Shown here: piece by piece, positions 10,906 through 23,398 of the stretch | How positions within the stretch are numbered: position 1 is the first letter of the stretch | Layout of the letters: each line of letters begins with the position of its first letter | The notes under the pieces: model-generated | Seen by the model: only the letters and a program-made list of their open reading frames with translations | What the model was told of the DNA's origin: nothing | The model's database searches: none | Made by a program: the position numbers and the translations under genes | From: Gremmenia infestans | Lineage: Eukaryota; Ascomycota; Leotiomycetes; Helotiales; Hamatocanthoscyphaceae | Reading direction: 5' to 3' | Assembly: GCA_032629725.1 (NCBI GenBank) | Contig: JAFEVB010000044.1 | Location: forward strand, 310,001-374,000 | DNA: 64,000 nucleotides

Positions 10906-13900
10906 TTATGTTCCTCCCTGACGCCCTCTCCTCGCAGCGCCATACAATTGCTCCTTTGTATCACTAAGTTTATCCTCAATCTCCGAAATTTGGCTTTTAG
11001 AGAAAGCAGCAGTCCCTAGACGAGTTATGAGGCTGTCCAAAGTGTTCTTGACATTCTGGAAAATGGAGACTCCGATAACTTGCTCATCAGATTGGTCACG
11101 GGGCTTTGAAGAAGACGTGTTGGGTGATGGCGCTGAATCGTCAACAATTGCAGCTGACGATGTCTGCAGGCCAAGAACCGTTGGTGAAGGAGTTCGCGGA
11201 GGGTCATTCGAAGCCGCAGCCGGTGAGATTGTTGAGATCGGGTCCACTGCCGAAACGTCGTCTTTAGCAGTATCTGGGGCAATGCTCGACAGGGCTGAGG
11301 TCGAATTCGAAGTCTCCATTGGGGCACGATCATAAATAGTTGTCTCTTCTATCATCTCGACGTCCCGTGAAGCAGGGCTGTCCAGTTTTGAATGCTTATC
11401 AGACGGCATAGCTTCCCCAAGTGGAGACTCTGTATCCTCAACAGCTTTTGACAATTGATCAGTTCCTGAGACTTCGTGTCCGTCCTCTGATGCTTCGTCC
11501 GTCGGATCAGGTTTAATAGCTTCTGTCACGTTTGCTTCAGGCTCATGGGAGGAGTCATCCAACAAACTGGCTTGCACAAATGAGTCAAGATCCACAGACG
11601 CAACTCTGTGGTTAGCGTCACGGATTGGGGAAGCTTCAATCTCCTGGGAAAGCTGAGATGTCTGAGATTGAGAATATTTATTTTTCCGTCCCCGCGACTT
11701 CTTTGCTGGCGAGGCTGGTGGAAAATTAGTCCATGATACACAAAAAAATAAATTATGGGACACTCACTCTCTTGGCTATCGGGGACTTCTGACTCCTGCG
11801 AGCTTTCGGCATGTTTTCGCTTTCTTCCAGCGGAAGATCTTCTACCTTTCGGTCTGACGAAGCGCATCTTATTCCAATAGTCTTCTAATGCTGAAGCGTC
11901 TACAACAATCGTATCTTCGAGATCAAACTCCTCTTCCCCAACTATAATCTTGTTCGAAGTATTTGCAACTTTTGGCGCCGGAGTTTCCGGAATCAAAGAG
12001 GGTAACGATGATTGCGGACTTTCCTCGTTTGGACTGATCTGCTTGTTCGCAGTTCCGGGAGTTTGACCTGTTTGAATAGTCGTCGCGTTGATTAGTGCGG
12101 CCTTGCGCATAGACCCCGGTGAAGATGTATTTGCAGAAGCCATTGTGGTTAATGGAGGCAGTTTCTTCAAAGATGCCCGTGTTTGTCGGTGTTGGCCAGG
12201 GCTAGCAAGTGTGCGCCCGGATCCTTCATCATAATCTTCCATCAGCCGCATTACACTTGACTCATCCATGTCACTTATTGGTGACGAAGTAGATTTCTTA
12301 TGAGTCGCACCAATTATCAAGCGAGGAGAAGAAACAGCATCCTGGAAGATTTCTTCGTTCCCGGTGAGTTTTTCGGATGAGGCAGGGCTACTTAAGGCAT
12401 CAACATATTGAACAGGCGAGCTAGTTTGCTCGTCATTGGGCTTGGAATCTTGAGATCGAGTGGCTCGGGACGGAGTCGAAGGTGGCTCAACTTCTGTTGG
12501 CTGGGATGGATTCTTATGAGCCACATAATGTTCTTCGGCCATCTCGACACTCACAGGAGAGGATGCTGGTGGCTCCTCTCCCAACGAGTAGGTCTTACGA
12601 GCGACAGGTGTCAATTGTAGGTTAGGTTGCGGTTCATAAATGCTCTCAGAAGTAGGTGGGACATCTACGCCAACTTCCACTGAGGATTGACGATCTGTCG
12701 ACGTTTCCAATTGAGAGGCAGCGCCATCAACAAAAACATGGTGCTTTTGACCAGGGGTGCTTTCAAATGTTGAAACGTTTCGGTCGATATCAATGGCGTA
12801 GGGGTCGATCTGGGCTGAGGGGTACTCGATAGAAGTCGTCAGTTCAAAATCGGGCTCCTCTGGCATTTCCGGAGGAGACGAAGGGACTTCGGGTTCAGTA
12901 GCAGCGATCACTGCTTGTTTTTTGATGACAGACTCAGGTGGCGAAGAGGGAACTGCCGAGGTGTGAAAATGAGGTTGACTATTCCGTTTAGGTGTAGGTG
13001 AAGACACTATGAAGTTATCATCTTCGCTCGCAAGGATGGGAGTTGGCGTGGTCTGTCGCTCGGCCTGCTTGGTACGCAGTGGTGACCTGGTGCGCGACCT
13101 AGAAGAGGAGCGATGCAGGGGCAGCTCTGGTTCTGCATTCTCGTCCCGAGCAACTTCTTTTCCCTTTGGTCTCGGACTTGATCGAAGATCTGGGAACATC
13201 GCAGCTTCAGCTTTTTGTCGCTCTTTCACCTCTTTTTGCCTCTCGGTTAATACTTGAGACTCCTCAACTGCTCCAGGGACGGGCGAGGAAGCGACGGCTT
13301 CGAAGCGGATTTGCGAATCCATATGGCGCATTTTGGGTGTAATGTCTTGCTTTCGCGACTTTCTTTTCCCCATCTGAAGCGTTCCTTCCCGAGCCCGCTT
13401 GCGAGATGCCGATGATGGGACTGTAATTATTACCTGTGGTGTGGTATTGTGTAGTCTACCTGATCCGGGCAGCGGAGTACGATGTTTCTTCATTACAGAC
13501 TCCATGCTTGTGGTTGGCAAAAAAATGGAATCTTCTTGGCTCTCTGCAAAATCAATGAGCTGGCGGTGTTCGCTAACGGCTTGGCTCTCAAGGCTCTGGG
13601 GGAAGAAAGGCAGTTGAAGGTCGGCCACTGGACGTAGTCGCTCTAGGGCATCCTTGATACGGTCGGGGTATACTAGAGTTTGCTTGGATAAACCAAAGGT
13701 CGAATTCCACATTTGAATCGCCTGGCTAGTGATCGGCTTGTGCTTACTCTCCAAGCCAGAACAGACCAACGGTATAAAGTCGGCCAGAACTTTCGAAGAG
13801 TCATAAGAATCTGCAATAGTCGCCATTCGAGAACAAACAAGGAGCCAAAGGGCGGAAACCTAAAGGAGATTAGCAAAAATATTGTTTCCGGAGACTGGTA

Positions 13901-16900
13901 CTTACCTCTTTTGACAAGTCGGTGCCGCCCATAAGGTGGCCATCGGGGTCGAGAATCCATTTCGAGAGCCCCTCTTGCACCTTCATGAGCATTCCAAAAG
14001 ACAAGTCTTCAGGACAACGACCTAACAACTCTCTTGTGGATGAAATCGTAGTCGTGTAATCGTGGAGACGTCGTTTTGAAAATGACCCATATGTACTTTC
14101 GAGAGTCAAGCGGACATATTCGTAAAGCTGGACGTAAGGGTCAAATGTTGCAAGTTTTGGTCCCGCATTAGCTGCTCCCCATAACTTCTTTCGTGCAGCA
14201 TCTAGTGCTTGCCGGTCCTTGGGATAAGTGGCTCTGGTGATTAAGAGATGGAAATACAATAAGCCTTCAAAGTATAATCTCTCTACGGTCTTGGGGCTTT
14301 GAGGAGTGAAGAATTTGGCAAGAGGCTCAATGACGGCGATCGCTTTTCCCGCATGCCCAGCATCGAGTGTGGCAGAGGATACAAGAGCTTCAAACAGGGT
14401 ATTCCATCCAGGGAGTGGTTCGCGAGGCGACAAGTTCACGCCTGCTTCCAGAATTCTCACCACACTGCGATAATCAACGCCAATCGGGTGATCATTGCTA
14501 CCTATGCTGTCTTCCCTCGTGTCTGTAGCGGTCGTGGCGAAATCTGCAAGGACTCTCCAAATCATCTTACATTGTTGCGTGCTCTCCGATGGAAGATACT
14601 GTAAAAGGTCTTTCGCAAGATTGATACGTGCTTTACCGGACTTCTTGTCTTCGAAGAATGGTAAAAGAATAGATCGGACCATCTGAGAAAAGCGTCCATC
14701 GTACTCCAACCCAGGAGATACAGTTGCCATCAAGCAGACAATATGATGAAACGGAGATCTCGTCTCTCCTTCTACTTTCGCAGGACGATGTGATGGGGTA
14801 GCAACAGGAAGGAATACGTCCTTCCCGATGCATAGCTGCCTATCGGTAAAAGGGAGAAGCCCGAGTCCCTGAATGGTCATCAAGAGGACCTTTTCAAAAC
14901 TTCTCAAGAAGTCAGAATTAGAGGAGCTCTTCGACCACGGTGCAACGGCCAAAGACTTTGGCCCAGCGTTCCATACTCTATATAGGAAGTCGAAGATGGA
15001 CGCCAGAGATGCCAGGGTGTCGGTGGAGACCTTGATTTCCATAGCGGCTGGGGATGCAATGGATGTGATGTAGGCTTGCAAGAGATTGGCGATTTGGGAG
15101 TCCTCACCAAGGTCCCAGTAGAGTTTCTGGAGAAGTGGGGACAGAACGGGAAATACTCGAGAAGAACTCCTTCTCAGCCATTTCGAATCAAGAGCTGGGA
15201 GCTCTTTTGCTTCTACGCTATTCTGCTCAAAGACTATCATCGCCCGGTTCTCGTTCCAAGGCCTCTGGATCGTGGAGTTGAAGAGGCTTGTTAGAATAAG
15301 GCAAGCATCCGTTAGATCTCTCTGAGCCTGATCTGGTTTTTCTGTGATGTTGGCGGGGGTCAAGCATTGACCGATGATATTGACGACGTATTCATCCCAG
15401 TAAAGGTCAAGATCGGGTGGTGTCGACGACGGGTTGAGTGTATAATATAGTAAGTTGCATACACTCCCGAGGGCTGCTTTCCGTTCAGAAGATGACGATC
15501 TCCGAGATTTAAGTTGGGCGACGAGCGGATCTCTTCGTAGTTTTGCAAGAGTGTCTTTGGAGTTTTTAGTCTTCTCACCTGGTCGGGTGGCGTACACCAG
15601 TCGATTCCACGCGTAATTTGCTTCGAGCTTCGTTGGACGGTCACTAGTATTAAAGCATGCCTGGATAACGGCCAAGAACATTTTTAGAAAAGGTGACTGC
15701 TCGAGGTTCTTCCCGCGAAGAAACAGTATCATGACACTCCATATGCGTGGCACGCATGCACTGTCCTGCTTTTTCTCCACCATCGTTTTCAGGCAAACAC
15801 AGTAGAAATCTGCGTATTTACTCCCGTCGTCTTGTTCGAGGTTGAAGAGGTTGGAAGCCGAGCGAGACGCCTTACTCTCCAAACCCAGTGTATACGAGGA
15901 CTCTAATCCAAATTCAATCGCTGATGCCCGAATGTCCTTGTTGCTGCTCAGCATGTCCGTAAAAACCTTCTCAATCCATACAGTATGAATCAACATTTGT
16001 GATCTTGACTGCCGTAGCAATGTACGGTGGATGTTCATCCGTCCCATAACGATGCTTTTCCCTTTAACGTACGTTTCAATCTCGTTTACAGCGGTGATGA
16101 GCCTCCCAACTCGCTCCGAGCTCATGACTTTGACACCAAAATTCTGCTGGGCAATGGCGAACATGAGATGCTTCACAATCTCCTTGGACATTTGGGGGTC
16201 CTCAAAGGTTTTGATGGCATGGTCAACAAAGGCGACAGGGAATTCGGAAGTGAAAGCTTCGGTGATGCTTGGTTTTTGGAGGAAGCTGGACAAGAGGACG
16301 AGTGCGTTAATAACGAGTGGATTATCCTGTTTCCCTGCTTCAGTCTTTTCAGTCAAGTCCCGCATAATGAATTGTAGCAGCAGGCCCATCTTCGAGTTCA
16401 ACGCTTTGCGGTCTGGAACGTTTTCCGAGGCCTTCAGAGCGCCTGAGAGCATAATGTATGCATCCTGCTTAGAATTCCTATCCTTCCCAGCCAACTGCTG
16501 CACAATGGATTCGAGCATGGCGGCGAAGCTGTTGTGTTGATGTGGAGGGAGAAGTTTTGTGCCGCTGCCTAGATTGTTGTGCTCCTGTTCGAGCAGCCCA
16601 TTATATGCTTTGAGGATGGACTTTGTAGGCTTTCGTTCGGCGGAAGGGGGGAGTGATTGGAGAGGCTGCTGTAGCAGGGCGGATTTGCCGTCGAGAGATA
16701 TTCTGGGAGGATCTTTGTACTCGGCCAAGTCGGAGAAGCCAACCTTCTTGCGGGCTATGGCAGATGAAGAGGAGGACTCAACTTCTACAGAGGATTCGGG
16801 GGTGATATTCGAGGTGGACGCTGGAGCAGATGATCGTCTGGATTCACCGTAGAACATACGGCTCAGGAAGCTGGCTTTCCCTTCGTTGCTGGATCGTGGG

Positions 16901-17013
16901 GGTGTAGGAGGTCTGGTTGGGAGGATGGGCAGTCTGGTCGTCTCGACTATTGAGGCCGGCTCTACCATGGCGGCAGTGGCGGCGAGCTCGAGGCTTGTTG
17001 GTGAGGAGTGCAA
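10906..17013 (-). CDS. RIF1: Rif1-like telomere length and replication-timing regulator
   Basis: Exons 17013-13906, 13859-11768 and 11714-10906 join in frame to 2002 residues; introns are 46 and 53 bp. Residues of roughly 150-1100 form the long alpha-helical HEAT-like region typical of Rif1_N. Before it stand KVGF (residues 90-93, an RVxF motif) and SILK (132-135), the two docking motifs for protein phosphatase 1 also found near the N terminus of yeast Rif1. The rest is low-complexity, Ser/Pro/Glu-rich, with many SSP and SP sites and basic KKSRGRKNK-type patches. Rif1 recruits PP1 to counter DDK at origins and acts at telomeres and double-strand breaks. A second ATG at residue 16 is an alternative start. 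No telomeric repeat is present nearby. Confidence 0.88.
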
Positions 17014-18273
17014 ACTTCATCGAGAAGCTATTCGCGGTGGTGTTTACTCCATTCCATTCGATGTTGGGTGTGTTGCAAGAAGGATGCGATGCGTGATGAG
17101 TGAATGCGTAGGTATAGGTCGGGAGATTTGTTAAGGAAGAGTACAAGTATATCGCTGAAGTCGCGTCACCCAATGGATGAATGGCAGAAAGCGCGTCGAG
17201 AGGCACAAACCACTTTAAGTTTACACCGCCTTGGCAAAGTACCCGTCCCGTACCGTATCACGTGTTTTTATATCAAACATGTATAGCATAACTCCTTTTA
17301 TTTTCCTTTTGGATCTCATTCCTTATCCCAATATATTACATGAAATGGCTTTGTATTTTTATGGTTGGTGTTTTCACAACACAACACCCGTACATCCCAA
17401 CTCATGAAATGACTGCTGGCAACCGACGATTTACTAGTATAACCTCACAACTACAAAGTGCAAATTCAACATTGAAATTATTCATAATCTACTTGAAATA
17501 TAATAGTCGAGATGTTGCCCCATTTCAACTTCAAGACGAGCGAGCAACTTCCCTCTCCTATAAGACGAAAGTCAACAACCTCAATACTTGTATAACCCGT
17601 AAGATTCTCAAGATATCACAAGCTAATATCTTCATGCCTTCTTCTCATATTGCGGCCTCAGCAAAGCATTATTCACAAAATAGATGGCCATCCAGGACAG
17701 ATACCTAGGCCAACGCACAACAACCCTTGTTCCAGCAGCAAAGTCTTTCCAATAATAATTTTGATTTCGTCGACGAAGCCCTGCCCAATCCAGTAGAAAG
17801 TTCTTCAATAAAGCTTGCACTAGTTAGTCTCTCTTTCTTAATATCTCTCCAATAATAACAAGAGATTAAGTAACGGGTATTGAAAGGAAGAAAACGATTC
17901 ACCACCATCCTCGCTGTTTGAGCACTTGTTATAGTGGCTTTCGCTAATACAATTGTCTATCTCTGCGACCATAGCACAAGTTGCCAATGTGAGGCCACTC
18001 TTACAATAGCCTTCAGTAAGGTGACAGAGGCGTGTATTGACATGGAGTTCTCTGTTCCAAAATTCACTGAACAATCTAGCTATACTTTATTCTGGTGAGA
18101 CTCACCAGTCAAGTTGGATATTTAGGAGTTCAGCAGAAAGTTGGCACCAAGAAAGATAATGCATACGGATGTACAGCGGCAGGGAGTGGCCAGTTCCTGT
18201 CTGAGATATACTATGACGAAGGATCTTTAGAAGGTAAACATTAAGGATCTGTATATCTATCCCGCTATAGCCA
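17014..18273. other. Intergenic region, 1.3 kb
   Basis: It holds the Rif1 promoter and the 3' side of the methyltransferase-like gene. Several short frames occur on both strands, none with recognisable content. No repeat or RNA gene is seen. Confidence 0.4.
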
Positions 18274-18954
18274 TTAAAACACACCAGGAATAAACCTCGC
18301 AGTCTTTGCATGCCACACCTCCCATTCCTTCCCAAATGAAATTTTCAACATCTGCTCCTCGTCTCGAATCCTGATCATCAAGAGACCCATCCCAACGACC
18401 ACGCCACATCCTAAAAGCATCCATACATGGCTCTCTATCCATGTATTATCTAACCAGCACGCAGGTATACCATCTGGTCTGTCCACCAGCAAGCCATTAG
18501 CAACGACGACCCCAACCAGGGCGATATAGCTAGGGTGCTGGACGTAATGGTAGATCCCCGAGGTGATGAGTTTTTTAGGGGGTGCGATGCGATACGTGAA
18601 GTTAGGGCCCAAGTGCGTGAAGGAGAGGAGCCGTAAAGATGCAAAGGTCAAGATGCAGACGAGGCAGAGGATGGTGTGGAGGTTCCAGGTGAAGAGTGAA
18701 GGGTTGAGGTGATCGTGGTAGGGACAGAGGATTGTTGAGGTGGTAGGCGGGAAGAGAACAAGATATGAGTGGTAGGCGCCGATGGACGTGGTTGTAGCTA
18801 GCCAGGGTAAAAGAAAGAGACCGCTGGTGAGTATAGAGGCTCCGTCCTTTGCTTTTGCGCCGGCTGGGTTTGGATTGGGGGGTATGTATACAAGGCCACT
18901 TAGACAAGTTGCTAATAGGATGGCAATGGCGAAGAGAATGGTAGGCAAGTCCAT
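18274..18954 (-). CDS. Isoprenylcysteine carboxyl methyltransferase-like membrane protein
   Basis: A single exon of 226 residues. The N terminus is a hydrophobic helix, and four or five further membrane helices are visible. The C-terminal half carries the ICMT/PEMT-type signature: GIYHYVQHPSYIALV (the conserved His-Pro that contacts AdoMet and substrate), then RIRDEEQML with the conserved RxxxEExxL pattern and FGKEWEVW. Such enzymes methylate the carboxyl group of farnesylated or geranylgeranylated C-terminal cysteines at the ER membrane, or related lipids. The similarity is to the catalytic half only, so the exact substrate is open. No intron is needed. Confidence 0.75.
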   Translation of the reverse strand: MDLPTILFAIAILLATCLSGLVYIPPNPNPAGAKAKDGASILTSGLFLLPWLATTTSIGAYHSYLVLFPPTTSTILCPYHDHLNPSLFTWNLHTILCLVCILTFASLRLLSFTHLGPNFTYRIAPPKKLITSGIYHYVQHPSYIALVGVVVANGLLVDRPDGIPACWLDNTWIESHVWMLLGCGVVVGMGLLMIRIRDEEQMLKISFGKEWEVWHAKTARFIPGVF

Positions 18955-19498
18955 TGCGAATATGAGGTTTGCAGCGATTTGATTGCCGGGAGCCCCGGGG
19001 TTTTGTTTTGGATGTTCAACTCAGGAGAGCGGATTCGGGGGTTCAGGTGCGTGAGTTGGAAGGAATGGTTCAATTCCAAAAGCGCGCCACCGTGATGAAG
19101 TTCAAGTCCTTGTTGGCAATATTTGAGCGGGGGTAAAAAGCTTTTGCCTTGTTGAGTCTGATCAATGGTCGCTGCCAGCCCCCATGCAAAATCTCAAAGC
19201 AGAGCTGGAGTCAAGTCATGAGCCTAGAGAGGCAAAACTGTTGAGGTAATGGTAGATTCGGTGCAATCCATAAATTAAAATACTTCATGGTGACCAGAAT
19301 GAGGCGATTGCACCGAATCCGGTGAGGGGCTATAGCTGACTAATCAGCACTAAGCTTATTTCCGCTCAGTGCCTGCTCTTGTTGTATACTATAGGTTTGT
19401 TAGTTATGTAGATGTAACAAAGAATTGAAAAAAGATGTTTACTTGACGTTACAGCCTCACTCTGCGTATGAAGGTAGCTTCTTGCAGATACTATCACG
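18955..19498. other. Intergenic region
   Basis: Promoter of the methyltransferase-like gene and 3' region of MED8. The pair GATTCGGTGCAATC (about 19255-19268) and GATTGCACCGAATC (19307-19320) is a perfect 14-bp inverted repeat with a loop of about 38 bp. No gene is seen. Confidence 0.5.
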
Positions 19499-20295
19499 TC
19501 ACCTTCGAATCCCTTGTGCCCCCTCAAGGACCGTCCCACTCATTGCAAACCGCAGAATATCATCCTCACTCCGTGCCTTCCCAGCAGGATCTCTCATGAC
19601 CTCTCCCATCCCAAACTGTGCGTCTCTCGAGCCTGCTCCTTTTGTATCTGTAGTCACATCCTCCATTTCCTCATCCTCGTCCTCCTCCTCTTCGTCTTCC
19701 TCGTCACTATCATGATGATTGTCCTCCAGCTTCCTCCGTAGTCCAGTATTGACATTCTCAATGCCCCCCGCTCTCTCCTCTGCTGTGTAATTGTCCGACG
19801 ATTCCTGCATGGCATACTTCTGGAGACGAGGACCTAGCCATGACCTTGCCCAGTTCCATAGCTCCTCTTCATCCCCGCCCTTCTGCTCGGCCTCATCTTG
19901 AATAGCACGTCCTTCGGCAACCCAGCCCTCCACCGACGGTTCCAATTTCTTACGTAGCAATTGTCCTAGTAAAGCTTCTTGTGTGCGGCCAGGATAGTTG
20001 GTGGATGGGTAAACCACGGTTCTGTTTAATTGGTCGGCATTCTTCGAAAGGTGCGTGGTCAGAGTTTCGATATTGGTGACGAGAATGGATATGGAGGCTT
20101 GGAGGGATGACCTTGGGCGTGGAATGTCAGCTTCAGCAATAGGAAAACAAGGGACGCTGCCTACCACTGCGGAAGAGGATTACTCCGCATAACATCCGTC
20201 TGTAGAGAGATAATGTTGCTCTTCAACTGGTATAGGCGCTGACGCGTCTGCTCTAGAGCCTTGAGGTCCTCTGTACCCAGGGCAGCTTGTGCCAT
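19499..20295 (-). CDS. MED8: Mediator of RNA polymerase II transcription subunit 8
   Basis: Exons 20295-20165 and 20111-19499 give 247 residues; the intron is 53 bp and interrupts the Trp codon of PLPQW. The N terminus is a predicted coiled helix (LKALEQTRQRLYQLKSNI) followed by the Med8 hallmark of a loop with PLPQWSSLQ and a second helix with a run of Leu/Ile/Thr. A YPSTNYPGRTQEALLGQLLRKK segment matches the conserved middle of fungal Med8. Residues of about 175-205 are an acidic (Asp/Glu) stretch. Med8 is a head-module subunit that links Mediator to TBP. The assignment rests on motif order and length (usual 220-270). Confidence 0.88.
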
Positions 20296-22672
20296 AGCGG
20301 CTGAAGCAGGGAGGAAGGAGTCGGTGAGTTTATTGTTTTTGACGCATCTGCAGAAGGTCGGAGGATTATTGTATTGTGGTGTGGTGTAGAGCAGTTTGCT
20401 GGGTGTACTGCATGTGTGTATACGTGTGCATGTGCCTTTGCATATGTACTGTGCCGTACTGGGATGGACTGTAGGGTTGTGGGGGCAAGTCAAGATACGG
20501 GGATACCGGGAGACGGAGATACAGAGAGATACAGTACTGTAGTACAGTACAGAACAAGGCTGGAGTTGAGGGGATTCCAAGGGTCGCGGGCGAGTGATAT
20601 CGCTAGCAAATTAGCGGCGGGAGCCTATCAGACCGCTGCAAGGCAAGTCACTCCAGGCCAGGGTACTGGTGGTATAGTGCTGGTACAGTACGGAGTAGGG
20701 AAGTACGAGTAGCCTCCGTACAAAACTCTCCACCGCCACTGATCAGATCCATTTATTCATTGCAAGTTTATTCTTTCACCGCCACCTGAAATATTACTTT
20801 CACTTTCACCTTTATCTTCACCTTTCTTTGCCCTCACTAAGACTAGGCACAGTACAAAGTAATACCAATAAACAACACTACCGGATCAGACTTCTTTCAT
20901 TCTTATACATAACCTCTAATAACTACTTTACCGTCCTATATATTACTATTCCCTACCTTACTGTTCCCGTCTCCAAGATCTACGTCCCGGCCCTAAAGTC
21001 CCCCATGTACTACTTCGTATGAGATCTGTCTACTGTAGGTACAAGGTAGGGTACAAGGTAGGGTACAAGGTAGGGTACAAGGTACAAGATACAAAATACA
21101 TGGTACATGGCATGGTAAAAGCACAAGCCAAGGCAAACCTCGACTCTACATATAATACCTTGCTTGCACCAACGTTAATTTTATACATCCGCCGCAAGCG
21201 TGGTCTATTATTATTACTTGTATCGGACTATTATATTGCAAACTCAAGACTACGGCTTGTCATCCTGATACCTCCCTGGGTACTTATTCCTACTAGCTAT
21301 TTGGAGATACGGCACGTTATTACATGCATCTCAACAAAAAGTAAATGCCTCATTCTCATGCTCCAGACTTCCCGGTTGTCATCTTCCGTCTCATACTGCT
21401 AGCAGCTGTTTGTTTCCTATTCCTGCTCCTGTCACGCTCTTGTCCTGTGCTGCCTACCTGCTCGTCGTTCCTTTTAGGTAGTGCTTCCGGCCCGTCCGTA
21501 CTACAAGCACCTTTGCGGAGTATAACGCCCTCCCCTTGCAGCTACAGCGCCTCTCGGGTTCCCACTAGGACTAGTTCCAACATTGCTAATCGTGAGGTTA
21601 TATCCGCCTTTTCCCTCTCATGTACGGTACCATTGCATTCGTCCTACCATTCCAGTATGAATCAGCTCTAGGTCAGCAGAAAGAACAAGGTTTCTAGGTG
21701 CCGGGAATAGTTTCCCAGGTCATCATCTGGATGCAGATATAAGCCATGTCCTAATGCGTCAGCATATATCGACTCATCATATTGCAGTCCTGCGACGATC
21801 CCAAAGATTACTGCGTACAGCTTCGATAACGTCCAAATCCACCAGTAGCGTAGGCTATTGGAACGCCCCGGCGGGACAGCACTAACACCGTCGTCTGCAG
21901 GGGCAAAATGTCACAATCCAAACGGAAGACTCCCTGTCCAGAGACATCGACGCCGCCAATATCCGCCTGACAGTTTAAATGGAGTTTTCTTTGTGACGCT
22001 TGCCTATTCCTAACACGTACGATTTGTGTGACTTGGCAGACAAGGAACCAGAAAAACTACAGCATCAAGCAGCGACATCTCAACATGGCAAAGAAACTCG
22101 AGATACCTTCAAGTGTTCAGGCGGGGAAGCACAGCGTCACAGCCGATGTGCAGATTGAGGGGCAAAACAATGATGAGCATATCACGTGCCTAAATGGGAT
22201 AATCATATGCTCTGCTGAAGATCATAGGTACCTATTCGACATGCAAGCACACATCTCTCCATTCGTTAGAGTGGATCTGTATATATGGTGGCGTTGGTTT
22301 GCATGCTTGCTTGCTTGCTGCTCTGCAACGCCACGTGGCGGGCCCAAAAATGCTTAAATGCACTGCTATTACTTCTCACTGCTCCTTGCCCTTGACATTC
22401 TTACTTTGACATTCATCTATTTTATCTATTTTCTTTTATTTTCTTTTAGTTGTATAGCATTCATTTGCTGGTTGGAATCGATAATGAGTGAACGTTGGAG
22501 TCATTCCGGCACAACTAATAACAAATCTCTCCATCTCAAAAGCAGTGAATGGAAATGGGACAGAGTCTTGACCATGTTATTACTCAAATCATCGGGGTTT
22601 TTAATTCATCTTCCTTCCTCTCACAACATCTCAACTATTAAGAATACTCTCGATCAGTCTCCGATCCAAGCC
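20296..22672. other. Intergenic region, 2.4 kb, simple repeats
   Basis: The largest gene-free stretch of the left half apart from 26.1-28.9 kb. It is rich in short direct repeats: GTACAAGGTAGG units at 21038-21085, CTTTCACC-like pyrimidine repeats near 20770-20830, ACAGTACTGTAGTACAGTAC near 20530, and GCTTGCTTGCT near 22307. Several frames of up to 127 codons are open but consist of repeat-encoded or low-information sequence. No RNA gene is recognised. Confidence 0.4.
21038..21085. repeat. 12-bp tandem repeat (GGTACAAGGTAG)n
   Basis: About four head-to-tail copies of a GGTACAAGGTAG unit, followed by degenerate GTACAAGATAC-type copies to about 21110. Simple slippage-type repeat in a long intergenic region. 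Confidence 0.9.
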
Positions 22673-23398
22673 ATGCCTTCTGCTCAGGACACCATAGAGC
22701 CAATTCCGGCGAAAAGCATCCAACTGTGCAACCCTCAGATCAACAAGATCTTGTCGAACACTCTTTACCTCACCTTAAACGCACCAAAAGTAGATGACTA
22801 TGTATATCTCTTCTTATACATCTTTTGCTCTATACCTTTGCTAACCAGACTTGATAGCACCGTGGCATCTTCCTCACATACGCTCCTCTCGTCGGTCCAT
22901 CCGAGCCTACGACGAGCGGCACACTCTTTCATGCAACATACATCAATTCCAGCTGGGCGCTCGAAAGACGACCAGTCAAGGATGTGTCCACCTCGTCCTC
23001 ACTCGTCCTCCTGTATCGCGTAGCTACCATCGATCTTGAACATGATTTCAACAAAATCAGCAGCGTTCTCGAGCAGATCCCCCTTGGAAAAGAGAAGCGC
23101 GAGAAGGGACTTGGCAAGAAAACCCAAGGCAATCCAAAACTTGGAGGCTACGATTGTGTAATTTGGACTGGGGATGCGTTGAGAGCGCTGAGTGATGAAG
23201 GGCTGATTGACTTGGGTGGCAAAGATGCTGGTTCGTTCTCCATGATTAGGTCACGTTGCTGGATGAATAATTCATAATATCCACCGTACTGACCATATAC
23301 AATTAGACGCTGTCATGGCGGAAGCTCGAGCTTTGGCCGGTCCTGAGGATGCCAAGGCAATGGTTGGAAAGGACTTCGGTGGCTTGACAGTTATCTAA
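22673..23398 (+). CDS. Conserved fungal protein of unknown function (DUF6914-like)
   Basis: Exons 22673-22801, 22858-23230 and 23307-23398 give 197 residues; introns are 56 and 76 bp. The fold type seems to be the small fungal family with a beta-rich core in which a VDDYHRGIFLTYAP segment and a WALERRPV segment come first, a VATIDLEHDFNKISSVLEQIP segment follows, and GGYDCVIWTGDALRALSDEGLI closes the domain, with a conserved Cys/Trp. I recognise the pattern but only loosely; the family name is a guess and no biochemical role is known to me. Frame continuity across both junctions and the conserved end of the domain support a real gene. Confidence 0.7.

Noticed and set aside
22358..22672. In-frame N-terminal extension of the DUF6914-like protein
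   Set aside because: The extension is Leu/Ser/Ile-rich, low-complexity sequence without homology signs; the ATG at 22673 gives a sensible length.
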